A DNA stretch of 64,000 nt from Pseudocitrobacter cyperus (GTDB lineage Bacteria > Pseudomonadota > Gammaproteobacteria > Enterobacterales > Enterobacteriaceae), in NCBI RefSeq assembly GCF_039889165.1, contig NZ_JAYMYY010000001.1, forward strand, positions 186,001-250,000, read 5' to 3'. A program made the position numbers and the translations under genes. Position 1 is the first letter of the stretch. Every line of letters starts with the position of its first letter. The notes beneath the pieces are model-generated. The model saw nothing but the letters and a program-made list of their open reading frames with translations. It was not told the origin of the DNA and did not search any database. Shown piece by piece: positions 16,529-24,963 of this stretch.

Positions 16529-17725
16529 ATGATGAATCGTGCTGACACAGCACCCGGCGCAATCGAATGGTTTCGTTATGCGCGCCAGGTTCAGAAAGAG
16601 CAGCTTCAACAACTGGCGCAGCAGGGCCGACTGGTAAGCCAGCTAAGCCATCTGGTGCATATGTTACAGTGCGAGCGTGGCGCATCCAACATCTGGTTGT
16701 GTTCGGAGGGGCGATTATATGAGCCGGAACGGCGGGCCAGTGCTGCGCTGGTGGATGAACAGGCGCGGGGCTTTATGCAGATGCTTAATCCTGACGCGAT
16801 GTCTGCGGCGCCGGGGCTCTGCCAGCGTATAGCAAGCGCGGTATGGTCGCTGGAGCAGTTGCCTGATTTACGCCGTGCTCTCAGCGCCCACAGTGTCGAT
16901 GCCAGTACCGCGACGTCCCGCTATAGCCGGGTGATCCGCCATCTGTTGAACATTATTCCCCAGCTTAATGACGCGATTGATAATCCCGCTCTTGCCGGGC
17001 GACTGGTTGCGCTTTACAGCTTTATGCAGGGGAAGGAACTGGTGGGACAGGAGCGGGCGCTGGGGGCGCTGGGCTTCACGCAGGGCAGTTTTAGCGACGA
17101 TCTTCGCCAGCAACTGGTCGACAGAATCGACGGTCAGCAGCCCTGTTTCGATGGTTTTCTGACTCTTACCAGCGCGACATTAAAAACGCTCTTCTGTGAA
17201 CATGGGCTGGCGGGGCTTGAGATAGAACAGCTCCGGCGGATTGCCTGCACGCGTCAACCCGCCCCCGATGCAGGAGAAGCCGCCTTACGCTGGTTTGGCC
17301 TGCAAACTCATCGACTGGAACAATTACGCAGCCTTGAAGAGGCACTCATCAGTGAACTGATGGCCGAAGTGGTGCTGCTGCTGCGTGATGATGACGCGCA
17401 AGCTCTCCAGGCTGCGACGCTTGACGATCCCGCCAGCGATAATCTGCTGTTCACCCTCGACAGGCAGTTACTGCCCCTGGTGCGTCAGCAGGCGCGTGAA
17501 CTCGAGCAACTTACCGGTCAACTGGCTTCGCTCAAAGAGATGCTTGAGGAGCGCAAGGTCATTGATAAAGCGAAAAGTGTGCTGATGGCGCATCAGAATA
17601 TGAATGAGGAACAGGCATGGCACTGCCTGCGCAGGATGGCGATGGATAAGAATCAGCGCATGATAGAAGTGGCGCGCGCACTGCTAACGGTCAGCGCCCT
17701 GTGGCAGGGCGCTGCAAAGACGTAG
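16529..17725 (+). CDS. nasR: Nitrate/nitrite-responsive antiterminator NasR
   Basis: NasR binds nitrate or nitrite and stops termination in the nasF leader RNA. This 398-residue protein has an N-terminal NIT sensor domain (motif LQCERGASNIWL) and a C-terminal ANTAR RNA-binding domain in about the last 55 residues (AKSVLMAHQNMNEEQAWHCL). I start at the ATG at 16529 behind GGGAGGGAG; a second ATG follows directly. It stands as a separate gene just before the nas operon, as described in Klebsiella oxytoca. Confidence 0.93.
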   Translation: MMNRADTAPGAIEWFRYARQVQKEQLQQLAQQGRLVSQLSHLVHMLQCERGASNIWLCSEGRLYEPERRASAALVDEQARGFMQMLNPDAMSAAPGLCQRIASAVWSLEQLPDLRRALSAHSVDASTATSRYSRVIRHLLNIIPQLNDAIDNPALAGRLVALYSFMQGKELVGQERALGALGFTQGSFSDDLRQQLVDRIDGQQPCFDGFLTLTSATLKTLFCEHGLAGLEIEQLRRIACTRQPAPDAGEAALRWFGLQTHRLEQLRSLEEALISELMAEVVLLLRDDDAQALQAATLDDPASDNLLFTLDRQLLPLVRQQARELEQLTGQLASLKEMLEERKVIDKAKSVLMAHQNMNEEQAWHCLRRMAMDKNQRMIEVARALLTVSALWQGAAKT

Positions 17726-17817
17726 TTGCACACCAGGCGGGCAGTGATTGCCTGTTTGCAGTGCATACGATAGCGCTGCCCCGGCATTTATCACTGAATT
17801 GACTCATTTTTACGGCC

Positions 17818-17833
17818 TGGCATCCGAATTGCA
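17818..17833 (+). promoter_or_regulatory. Sigma-54 promoter of the nas operon
   Basis: TGGCATCCGAATTGCA matches the -24/-12 consensus (TGGCA, then TTGCA) with the required 10-base GG-to-GC spacing. Transcription should begin near 17844. This fits NtrC-dependent control of nas genes known in Klebsiella. Half sites TGCAC (17727) and GTGCA (17761) upstream are suggestive of NtrC but do not form a standard site. Confidence 0.85.
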
Positions 17834-17858
17834 TTATCACCTGTAAATAATCGGTAGC

Positions 17859-17874
17859 GGGCCAACGGCGGCCC
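17859..17874 (+). promoter_or_regulatory. Hexaloop hairpin in the nas leader (NasR target)
   Basis: GGGCC and GGCCC form a stem around the six-base loop AACGGC. ANTAR proteins recognise hexaloops with A at position 1 and G at position 4, which this loop has. The partner hairpin expected upstream is not obvious from the sequence. Confidence 0.6.
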
Positions 17875-17891
17875 TAAACCAAAGGATAACG

Positions 17892-17932
17892 GCGTCCAGC
17901 AGTGCGTTTGCACTGCCGGGCGCTTTTTTTTT
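17892..17932 (+). terminator. Attenuator terminator in the nas leader
   Basis: A long stem (GCGTCC-A-GCAGTGC with GCACTGC-C-GGGCGC) and loop GTTT is followed by nine T, ending 17 bases before nasF. In Klebsiella this terminator blocks the operon unless NasR with nitrate or nitrite acts on the leader. Confidence 0.9.
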
Positions 17933-17948
17933 GCATGTGGGGGCAGCT

Positions 17949-19205
17949 ATGAGCGACGCATTTTCACTATCACGACGGCGGTTTATCCAGGCAGGGGCAG
18001 CGCTTGGGAGCACACTGCTGTTGCCAGGACTGATGCATTCCGCCTGGGCGGCAGGCTCGGATAAACCAGAACGGGAGACGGTCAAAGTGGGTTTTATTCC
18101 GCTTACCGACTGTGCGCCGCTGGCTATTGCGTCACTGAAAGGTTTTGACAAAAAGTACGGCATTACCCTCGTACCGAGCAAAGAGGCGAGTTGGGCGGCA
18201 GTGCGTGACAAGCTGGTCAATGGTGAACTGGATGCTGCACACATCCTGTATGGGCTGCTGTATGGGCTGGAACTGGGTATCGCCAGCAAACCTCAGGCGA
18301 TGGCAAACCTGATGACCCTCAACCGCAACGGGCAGGCGATTACTCTCTCCGCCGACTTACAGGAGAAGGGCGTCACCGATCTTCCGGCGTTGAAAAAGAT
18401 GATTAGCCAGCGCGCGCCGGGTACTTACACCTTCGCTCATACCTTCCCGACGGGTACCCACGCCATGTGGCTCTACTACTGGCTGGCAAGTGGCGGTATC
18501 AACCCGTTTGATGACGTGCGCACCGTCGTGGTGCCGCCGCCGCAAATGGTGATGAACATGCGCATCGGCAACATGGTGGGTTTCTGCGTGGGTGAACCGT
18601 GGAATGCTCGCGCCATCAACGATCGAATCGGATTCACTGCGACCACCACGCAGGAGATCTGGCCGGAACACCCGGAAAAGGTACTGGGCACCCGGCGTGA
18701 ATGGGCCGAGCAAAACCCGAATACCAGCCGGGCGCTGGTGGCGGCGCTGATAGATGCCGCCCGCTGGATTGAGGCCTCAGAGCAAAACAAACGCGAAACC
18801 GCGCACATCCTTTCTCGTCGGGGCTGGCTGAACACCAAAGAACAGTATCTCACCGGGCGCATGCTGGGGGAGTACGACAACGGTATGGGGCGTCGCTGGC
18901 AGGATGCGCATCCGATGCGTTTCTACGCAGACGGAGAGGTGACTTTCCCATGGCTCTCCGATGGCATGTGGTTCTTAACCCAGTTCCGTCGTTGGGGGCT
19001 ACTGAAAACGCAGCCGGATTATCAGGCCGTCGCCCGGCGCATCAATCGTATTGATATCTGGAAAGACGCCGCGCAGGCGGTGGGAGGGATAGTCGTGCCG
19101 ACCAGCCTGTTACGCACCAGCACACTGATGGATGGAACCGTGTGGAACGGCAGCGATCCGGAAGGTTATGCCCATAGTTTTGCCATTCAACGTAAAGGGG
19201 CCTGA
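17949..19205 (+). CDS. nasF: Nitrate ABC transporter substrate-binding protein
   Basis: NasF binds nitrate or nitrite in the periplasm and delivers it to NasED. The 418-residue protein has a twin-arginine signal (SLSRRRFIQAG, residues 6-16) and an Ala-X-Ala cleavage region near HSAWAAG, so it should be exported folded by Tat. The mature part is a NrtA-type binding protein (VKVGFIPLTDCAPLAIA). The start ATG at 17949 gives this Tat leader; an in-frame ATG upstream lies next to the attenuator. Confidence 0.95.
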   Translation: MSDAFSLSRRRFIQAGAALGSTLLLPGLMHSAWAAGSDKPERETVKVGFIPLTDCAPLAIASLKGFDKKYGITLVPSKEASWAAVRDKLVNGELDAAHILYGLLYGLELGIASKPQAMANLMTLNRNGQAITLSADLQEKGVTDLPALKKMISQRAPGTYTFAHTFPTGTHAMWLYYWLASGGINPFDDVRTVVVPPPQMVMNMRIGNMVGFCVGEPWNARAINDRIGFTATTTQEIWPEHPEKVLGTRREWAEQNPNTSRALVAALIDAARWIEASEQNKRETAHILSRRGWLNTKEQYLTGRMLGEYDNGMGRRWQDAHPMRFYADGEVTFPWLSDGMWFLTQFRRWGLLKTQPDYQAVARRINRIDIWKDAAQAVGGIVVPTSLLRTSTLMDGTVWNGSDPEGYAHSFAIQRKGA

Positions 19206-19206
19206 G

Positions 19207-20088
19207 ATGAAACAGAGACAAAACGTACAGCCAGCAGAAGTCCCGGCTACATCGGGAGAAGTGATTACCCTGCCGCCGGTGCAGGTTCGACGCCGTGCGC
19301 CAGCGTTAGGGCGGGTAATGCGGGAGCTCGCCGAGCGAACCGTCCCGGCGGTGCTGGGCCTGGGATTACTGGTACTGGCCTGGCAACTGGCAGCCATCAA
19401 CAGCAAGGGGTTCCCGACGCCGCTAAGTACCCTGGATTCGGCGCTGACCCTGTTTGCCGATCCGTTCTATAACAACGGCCCGAACGACGTAGGCGTGGGC
19501 TGGAACGTGTTGGCCTCCCTGCAGCGCGTGGCGGTGGGTTTTGGCCTTGCGGCGCTGGTGGGGATCCCGCTGGGTTTCCTGATTGGCCGCTTTACCTTCT
19601 TCTCACGTATGTTCTCGCCGCTGATTGCGCTGTTGCGCCCGGTGAGCCCCCTGGCCTGGCTGCCCATCGGTCTGCTGCTGTTTCAGAAAGCAGAGCCGGC
19701 ATCAAGCTGGACAATTTTTATCTGTTCCATCTGGCCGATGGTGATCAACACCGCCGAAGGGGTGCGGCGCATTCCGCAGGATTACCTCAACGTCGCGCGC
19801 GTACTTCAGCTCTCCGAGTGGACGGTGATGCGCAAAATTCTCTTCCCGGCGGTGTTGCCTGCAGTACTGACTGGTGTGCGGCTCTCTGTTGGTATCGCGT
19901 GGCTGGTGATTGTTGCCGCCGAAATGCTGACCGGCGGCCTGGGGATAGGTTTCTGGATCTGGAATGAGTGGAACAACCTCAACGTCGAAAACATTCTCAT
20001 CGCCATCGTCATTATCGGTGTGGTGGGGCTGGTGCTGGAGCAGGGGCTGATGCTGATCGCCCGCCGCTTTAGCTGGCAGGATAAATAA
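19207..20088 (+). CDS. nasE: Nitrate ABC transporter permease
   Basis: A 293-residue inner-membrane permease of the NrtB family with about six helices and the cytoplasmic coupling region EGVRRIPQDYLNVARVLQLS. The start ATG at 19207 follows the nasF stop by 1 base. A proline- and arginine-rich N-terminal tail of about 45 residues precedes the first helix. Confidence 0.94.
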   Translation: MKQRQNVQPAEVPATSGEVITLPPVQVRRRAPALGRVMRELAERTVPAVLGLGLLVLAWQLAAINSKGFPTPLSTLDSALTLFADPFYNNGPNDVGVGWNVLASLQRVAVGFGLAALVGIPLGFLIGRFTFFSRMFSPLIALLRPVSPLAWLPIGLLLFQKAEPASSWTIFICSIWPMVINTAEGVRRIPQDYLNVARVLQLSEWTVMRKILFPAVLPAVLTGVRLSVGIAWLVIVAAEMLTGGLGIGFWIWNEWNNLNVENILIAIVIIGVVGLVLEQGLMLIARRFSWQDK

Positions 20089-20098
20089 GGAGCGCATG

Positions 20099-20887
20099 AT
20101 GAAACCCTTAATTCAGGTTCAGGCGGTAAGCCAACGTTTTAACACCGCCAGTGGCGAGTTCCTGGCGCTGCAAAATGTCTCGTTCGATATCCATGAAGGT
20201 GAAACGGTCAGCCTGATTGGCCACTCCGGTTGCGGCAAGTCGACGCTGCTGAATCTCATCGCCGGGATCGCGCTGCCGACAGATGGCGGCCTGATTTGCG
20301 ACAACCGCGAAATTGCAGGCCCGGGGCCGGAACGTGCCGTGGTGTTCCAGAACCACTCTCTGCTGCCGTGGCTGACCTGTTTTGATAACGTCGCGCTGGC
20401 GGTAAACCATGTCTTTCACCAAAGCATGAGTAAAGCCGAGCGCCACGACTGGATTGTGCACAATCTTGAACGGGTGCAGATGGGCCACGCGCTTCATAAG
20501 CGGCCAGCGGAAATTTCTGGTGGTATGAAACAACGCGTCGGCATCGCCCGTGCGCTGGCGATGAAGCCGAAAGTGCTGCTGATGGATGAACCTTTCGGGG
20601 CCCTGGACGCGTTGACCCGCGCTCATCTTCAGGATTCGGTGATGCAGATCCAGCAGGCGCTGAATACCACTATTGTGCTGATAACTCACGATGTGGATGA
20701 AGCGGTACTGCTTTCTGACCGGGTGCTGATGATGACTAATGGCCCGGCGGCCACGGTGGGCGAGATCCTCGACATCAACCTGCCACGCCCGCGTAACCGG
20801 GTACAACTGGCTGACGACAGCCGTTATCACCATCTGCGCCAGCAAATTCTTCATTTCCTCTACGAAAAACAGCCGAAAGCGGCGTAA
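20099..20887 (+). CDS. nasD: Nitrate ABC transporter ATPase
   Basis: The ATPase of the NasFED importer, 262 residues. Walker A GHSGCGKST, signature SGGMKQR and Walker B VLLMDEPFGALD are all intact, followed by the switch histidine in LITHDVDEA. GGAG at 20089-20092 is 6 bases before the ATG at 20099; the ATG at 20096 is the alternative. Confidence 0.95.
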   Translation: MKPLIQVQAVSQRFNTASGEFLALQNVSFDIHEGETVSLIGHSGCGKSTLLNLIAGIALPTDGGLICDNREIAGPGPERAVVFQNHSLLPWLTCFDNVALAVNHVFHQSMSKAERHDWIVHNLERVQMGHALHKRPAEISGGMKQRVGIARALAMKPKVLLMDEPFGALDALTRAHLQDSVMQIQQALNTTIVLITHDVDEAVLLSDRVLMMTNGPAATVGEILDINLPRPRNRVQLADDSRYHHLRQQILHFLYEKQPKAA

Positions 20888-20898
20888 AGGAGAGAGCG

Positions 20899-23800
20899 AT
20901 GCGCAAGCTGGTGATGATTGGTAACGGGATGGCGGCAAATCGGCTGGCAGAGCGCCTGGTGACGGGAGCTCCGGGGAAGTTCGCTATCACCATTTTGGGC
21001 GATGAACCCTGCCAGGCCTATAACCGTATCCAGCTTTCACCGGTACTCAGCGGCGAAAAAACCTTCGCACAGACACTGTTGCAGACTGCTGCATGGTACG
21101 CGGAGCACAACATTACGGTGTTGCAGGGCGTCACGGCGCTGCATGTAGCGACCGATGCCCGGCGTCTTCTGACAAGCCATGGGGAGTTGGCGTGGGATGA
21201 ACTGGTATTCACCTGCGGTTCGCTGCCATTTATGCCGCCAGTACCGGGTATTACGCTGCCGCATGTTCACGCTTTTCGAACTCTGGCGGATGTGGAAGCG
21301 ATGCTGGCACAGCCGGGGGATACCGTGGTCATTGGCGGCGGTGTGCTGGGGGTGGAAGCTGCCGCGGCGCTCAAATACAGAGGTGACAACGTCACGTTAG
21401 TTCATCGCAGTGCGCTGTTGATGGAACAACAACTCGATAGCCAGGCAAGCGGCCTGCTCAGCGAAAACCTCGAAGCTCGCGGCATTCATTGCCTACTCAG
21501 CGCGGGCATCAGCACCATTACAGAACAGGCGGTGGTGCTCAACGATGGACGTCAGATCCCGGCAGTACGCGTAGTGATAGCGACAGGCGTGCGCCCCAAT
21601 ATTGCCCTGGCGCAGCGCAGCGGTGTTGCCTGTCAGCGGGGAATCGTGGTTGATCGCCAGATGGCGACGGCAATACCCGGCATCAGCGCTATCGGTGAGT
21701 GCTGCGAAATCGGCGGACAGACGTGGGGGCTGGTGGCGCCCTGTTTACAGCAGGCTGAGATATTAGCCGCCCGTCTGGCGGGAACGCCTGGCGAGGATTT
21801 TCACTGGCAGGATAACGGCACGCGCCTGAAGGTGACGGGTATCGATCTCTTCAGCGCCGGGCAGGTACAGGCAAAAGACGGGGATGAGTGCTGGTCAAGC
21901 TTTGATCCGCAGACGGGGCATTATCGCCGTTTTCTGCTGCGTGACGGCACTCTCAACGGCGTGCTGCTGATGGGCGATTGCACCAGCGCCGCGGCGTTCA
22001 CCAATCTGCTTAAAACGCCTCAGCCCGCCCAGACGGGCTGGATCTTCGACCAATTTACAGCGCAGCCGTCGGCTGCAGGAATGCAAAAAATGACAAAACC
22101 AACGCTTGCGGTGGTAGGGCACGGCATGGTCGGCCACCATTTTCTTGAACAATGTGTGCAGCAGAATGTGCATCAGCGCTATCAGATTGTGGTCTTTGGC
22201 GAGGAGCGTTATGCGGCCTACGATCGCGTGCATCTCTCGGAGTATTTTGCCGGCCGGGATGCAGCCTCGCTGTCGTTGGTGAGCGAGGATTTCTTTGCCA
22301 CTCATGGTATTGAACTGCGGCTTTGCCAGGCAGTGACGGCTATCGATACGGAGACCCACCTGATTCGCGATGCGCAGGGTCACGAACTGCACTGGGATAA
22401 ACTGGTGCTGGCAACCGGTTCATATCCGTTTGTGCCACCGATTGCTGGCAACGATCTGCCCGATTGCTTTGTCTATCGCACGCTGGATGATCTGGACGCT
22501 ATCGCCGGACGGGCAAAAACCGCCACGCGCGGCGTGGTGATTGGCGGCGGCCTGCTCGGTCTGGAGGCCGCCAATGCCCTGCGCCAGTTAGGGCTCGAGA
22601 CGCATGTGGTGGAGTTTGCTCCTAATCTGATGGCGGTGCAGCTTGATGATGGCGGTGCGGCGATGCTGCGCGAGAAGATTACTGAACTGGGCGTAGGAGT
22701 GCATACCCGTAAAGTCACAACGGCAATCGAGCAAACTCCGGGCGGGCTGGTTTTGCGTTTTGCCGACGGTGAAGCGCTTACCTGCGATATGGTGGTCTTC
22801 TCTGCGGGGATCCGCCCACAGGACGCACTGGCGCGAAGCGGGCAACTCAGCGTGGGTGAACGTGGCGGTATTGTCATTGATGAGCACTGCCGTACATCGG
22901 ACGCCGATGTTTTCGCTATTGGCGAGTGCGCGCTGTGGCAGAACCAGATTTTCGGCCTGGTGGCGCCGGGGTATCAAATGGCGCGTACCGTAGCGGCGGC
23001 CCTTGCCGGAGAAGAGGTACCGTTTACCGGTGCAGATATGAGCACCAAACTAAAACTGCTGGGTGTGGATGTGGCGTCATTTGGCGATGCGCACGGGCGC
23101 ACGCCAGGTTGCCAGAGCTATCAGTGGGTTGATGGCCCGGCACAGGTGTATAAGAAAATCGTCGTCAGCGCTGACGGGAAAACGCTGCTGGGTGGGGTGC
23201 TGGTTGGCGATGCCAGCGACTACCCTACGCTTTTGCAAATGATGCTTAACGCCATCGCGCTCCCGGCGCGGCCGGAATCGCTGATTTTACCCGCGCTTGA
23301 GGGGAGTGCGCCAAAAGCGCTGGGTGTCGCAGCGCTGCCCGACAGCGCGCAGATCTGCTCTTGCCATAATGTCAGCAAAGGCGCCATTTGTGAGGCAGTG
23401 CTCGCCGGAGCCACGGAGTTTGGCGCGCTAAAAAGTTGCACCAAAGCGGCAACCGGCTGTGGCGGATGCAGCACGCTGGTGAAGCAGGTAATGGAATTTC
23501 AGCTTCAGCAACAGGGCGTTGAGATCAAAAAAGATATTTGTGAGCATTTCCCGTATTCGCGGCAGGAAATCTACCACCTGGTGCGCGTCAATCACATTCA
23601 TACTTTCGAGCAACTGATTGCTCGCTATGGTCACGGCGACGGCTGCGAAATCTGCAAACCGCTGGTGGGCTCGATTCTGGCTTCCTGCTGGAACGAATAT
23701 CTGCTGAAACCGGCGCATCTGCCGTTACAGGACACTAACGATCGCTACTTCGCCAACATCCAGAAAGATGGAACCTATTCCATCGTGCCGAGGATGGCGG

Positions 23801-24963
23801 CGGGAGAAGTCACGCCAGATGGTTTAATTGCGATAGGCCAGATTGCTAAACGCTACCAGCTCTACAGCAAAATTACCGGTGGTCAGCGAATCGATCTTTT
23901 CGGCGCACGACTGGAACAGCTTCCGGATATCTGGCGTGAACTGATTGACGCCGGGTTTGAAACGGGTCATGCCTACGGAAAATCGCTGCGCACGGTGAAG
24001 TCCTGTGTGGGTTCGACCTGGTGTCGCTACGGCGTGCAGGACTCCACTGGTCTTGCCGTCACGCTGGAGCACCGTTACAAAGGTTTGCGCGCACCGCATA
24101 AAATTAAAATGGCGGTATCGGGCTGTACCCGTGAATGTGCCGAAGCGCAGGGCAAAGATGTCGGCGTCATCGCAACCGAAAAGGGCTGGAACCTCTATCT
24201 GTGCGGCAACGGCGGTATGAAACCGCGCCATGCGGATCTCTTCGCAAGCGATCTTGACGACGCCACGCTGTTGCGCACTGTCGACCGCTTCCTGATGTTT
24301 TACATTCGCACCGCCGATCGTCTGCAACGCACCAGTACCTGGATGGATAACCTGGAAGGGGGGATCGACTACCTGCGGGCGGTGATCCTCGAAGATAGCC
24401 TGGGTATTGGCGAAGAGCTTGAGCAGGAGATGGCGCGGGTAATCGGGAGCTATCAGTGTGAATGGCACACCACCCTGAACGACCCGCAACGGCTGGCGTT
24501 GTTCCGCTCTTATGTGAACAGCGATATGCCGGATGAAGCGGTACAGCGGCATGATGTCCGGGGGCAGTTGCAACCCATTGCTGACCCGGCGCTCCCGTTA
24601 CTTAACGCCGGGACTAAACCGTGGCAGGCTATTTGTCCGCTGTCGTCGATTCCGGCGCAGGCGGGGATCGGCGCCCGACTGGGCGAAATGCAGATCGCGC
24701 TGTTCCGCTTCGGCGACAAGGTTTATGCCCTGGATAATCTGGAACCGGGCAGCCAGGCTAACGTGCTGTCGCGGGGCTTATTAGGCGATGCGGCTGGCGA
24801 GCCGATTGTGATTTCACCGCTCTATAAACGCCGGATCCGCCTGCGCGACGGCAGACAGTGTGACAACGGCGAAGCGGTGGTGCGCGCGTGGCCGGTGAAA
24901 GTGGAAGATGGCACGGTGTGGGTGAGCAATCAGGCGCTACTGCTGCGTGCGGAGGCCTCATGA
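20899..24963 (+). CDS. Fused NasC-NasB: assimilatory nitrate reductase electron-transfer subunit plus nitrite reductase
   Basis: One uninterrupted 1354-residue frame joins two nas proteins. Residues 1 to about 394 form NasC, an FAD/NADH oxidoreductase that feeds electrons to NasA. From Met398 (MTKPTLAVVGHGMVGHHF) comes NasB, NADH nitrite reductase: an NADH/FAD part, two BFD-like iron-sulfur segments (CSCHNVSKG with CTKAATGCGGC, and EHFPYS with GDGCEICKP), the siroheme/4Fe-4S part (CVGSTWC and CTREC) and a C-terminal NirD-like Rieske fold without the usual Cys/His ligands. The NasB part is 957 residues, the length I recall for K. oxytoca NasB. AGGA sits 9 bases before Met398, so separate internal initiation is possible. 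Confidence 0.92.
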   Translation: MRKLVMIGNGMAANRLAERLVTGAPGKFAITILGDEPCQAYNRIQLSPVLSGEKTFAQTLLQTAAWYAEHNITVLQGVTALHVATDARRLLTSHGELAWDELVFTCGSLPFMPPVPGITLPHVHAFRTLADVEAMLAQPGDTVVIGGGVLGVEAAAALKYRGDNVTLVHRSALLMEQQLDSQASGLLSENLEARGIHCLLSAGISTITEQAVVLNDGRQIPAVRVVIATGVRPNIALAQRSGVACQRGIVVDRQMATAIPGISAIGECCEIGGQTWGLVAPCLQQAEILAARLAGTPGEDFHWQDNGTRLKVTGIDLFSAGQVQAKDGDECWSSFDPQTGHYRRFLLRDGTLNGVLLMGDCTSAAAFTNLLKTPQPAQTGWIFDQFTAQPSAAGMQKMTKPTLAVVGHGMVGHHFLEQCVQQNVHQRYQIVVFGEERYAAYDRVHLSEYFAGRDAASLSLVSEDFFATHGIELRLCQAVTAIDTETHLIRDAQGHELHWDKLVLATGSYPFVPPIAGNDLPDCFVYRTLDDLDAIAGRAKTATRGVVIGGGLLGLEAANALRQLGLETHVVEFAPNLMAVQLDDGGAAMLREKITELGVGVHTRKVTTAIEQTPGGLVLRFADGEALTCDMVVFSAGIRPQDALARSGQLSVGERGGIVIDEHCRTSDADVFAIGECALWQNQIFGLVAPGYQMARTVAAALAGEEVPFTGADMSTKLKLLGVDVASFGDAHGRTPGCQSYQWVDGPAQVYKKIVVSADGKTLLGGVLVGDASDYPTLLQMMLNAIALPARPESLILPALEGSAPKALGVAALPDSAQICSCHNVSKGAICEAVLAGATEFGALKSCTKAATGCGGCSTLVKQVMEFQLQQQGVEIKKDICEHFPYSRQEIYHLVRVNHIHTFEQLIARYGHGDGCEICKPLVGSILASCWNEYLLKPAHLPLQDTNDRYFANIQKDGTYSIVPRMAAGEVTPDGLIAIGQIAKRYQLYSKITGGQRIDLFGARLEQLPDIWRELIDAGFETGHAYGKSLRTVKSCVGSTWCRYGVQDSTGLAVTLEHRYKGLRAPHKIKMAVSGCTRECAEAQGKDVGVIATEKGWNLYLCGNGGMKPRHADLFASDLDDATLLRTVDRFLMFYIRTADRLQRTSTWMDNLEGGIDYLRAVILEDSLGIGEELEQEMARVIGSYQCEWHTTLNDPQRLALFRSYVNSDMPDEAVQRHDVRGQLQPIADPALPLLNAGTKPWQAICPLSSIPAQAGIGARLGEMQIALFRFGDKVYALDNLEPGSQANVLSRGLLGDAAGEPIVISPLYKRRIRLRDGRQCDNGEAVVRAWPVKVEDGTVWVSNQALLLRAEAS

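Noticed and set aside
17727..17765. A possible NtrC enhancer formed by TGCAC (17727) and GTGCA (17761).
   Set aside because: The half sites are about 30 bases apart, whereas an NtrC site has them within one 17-base palindrome; kept only as a remark with the promoter.
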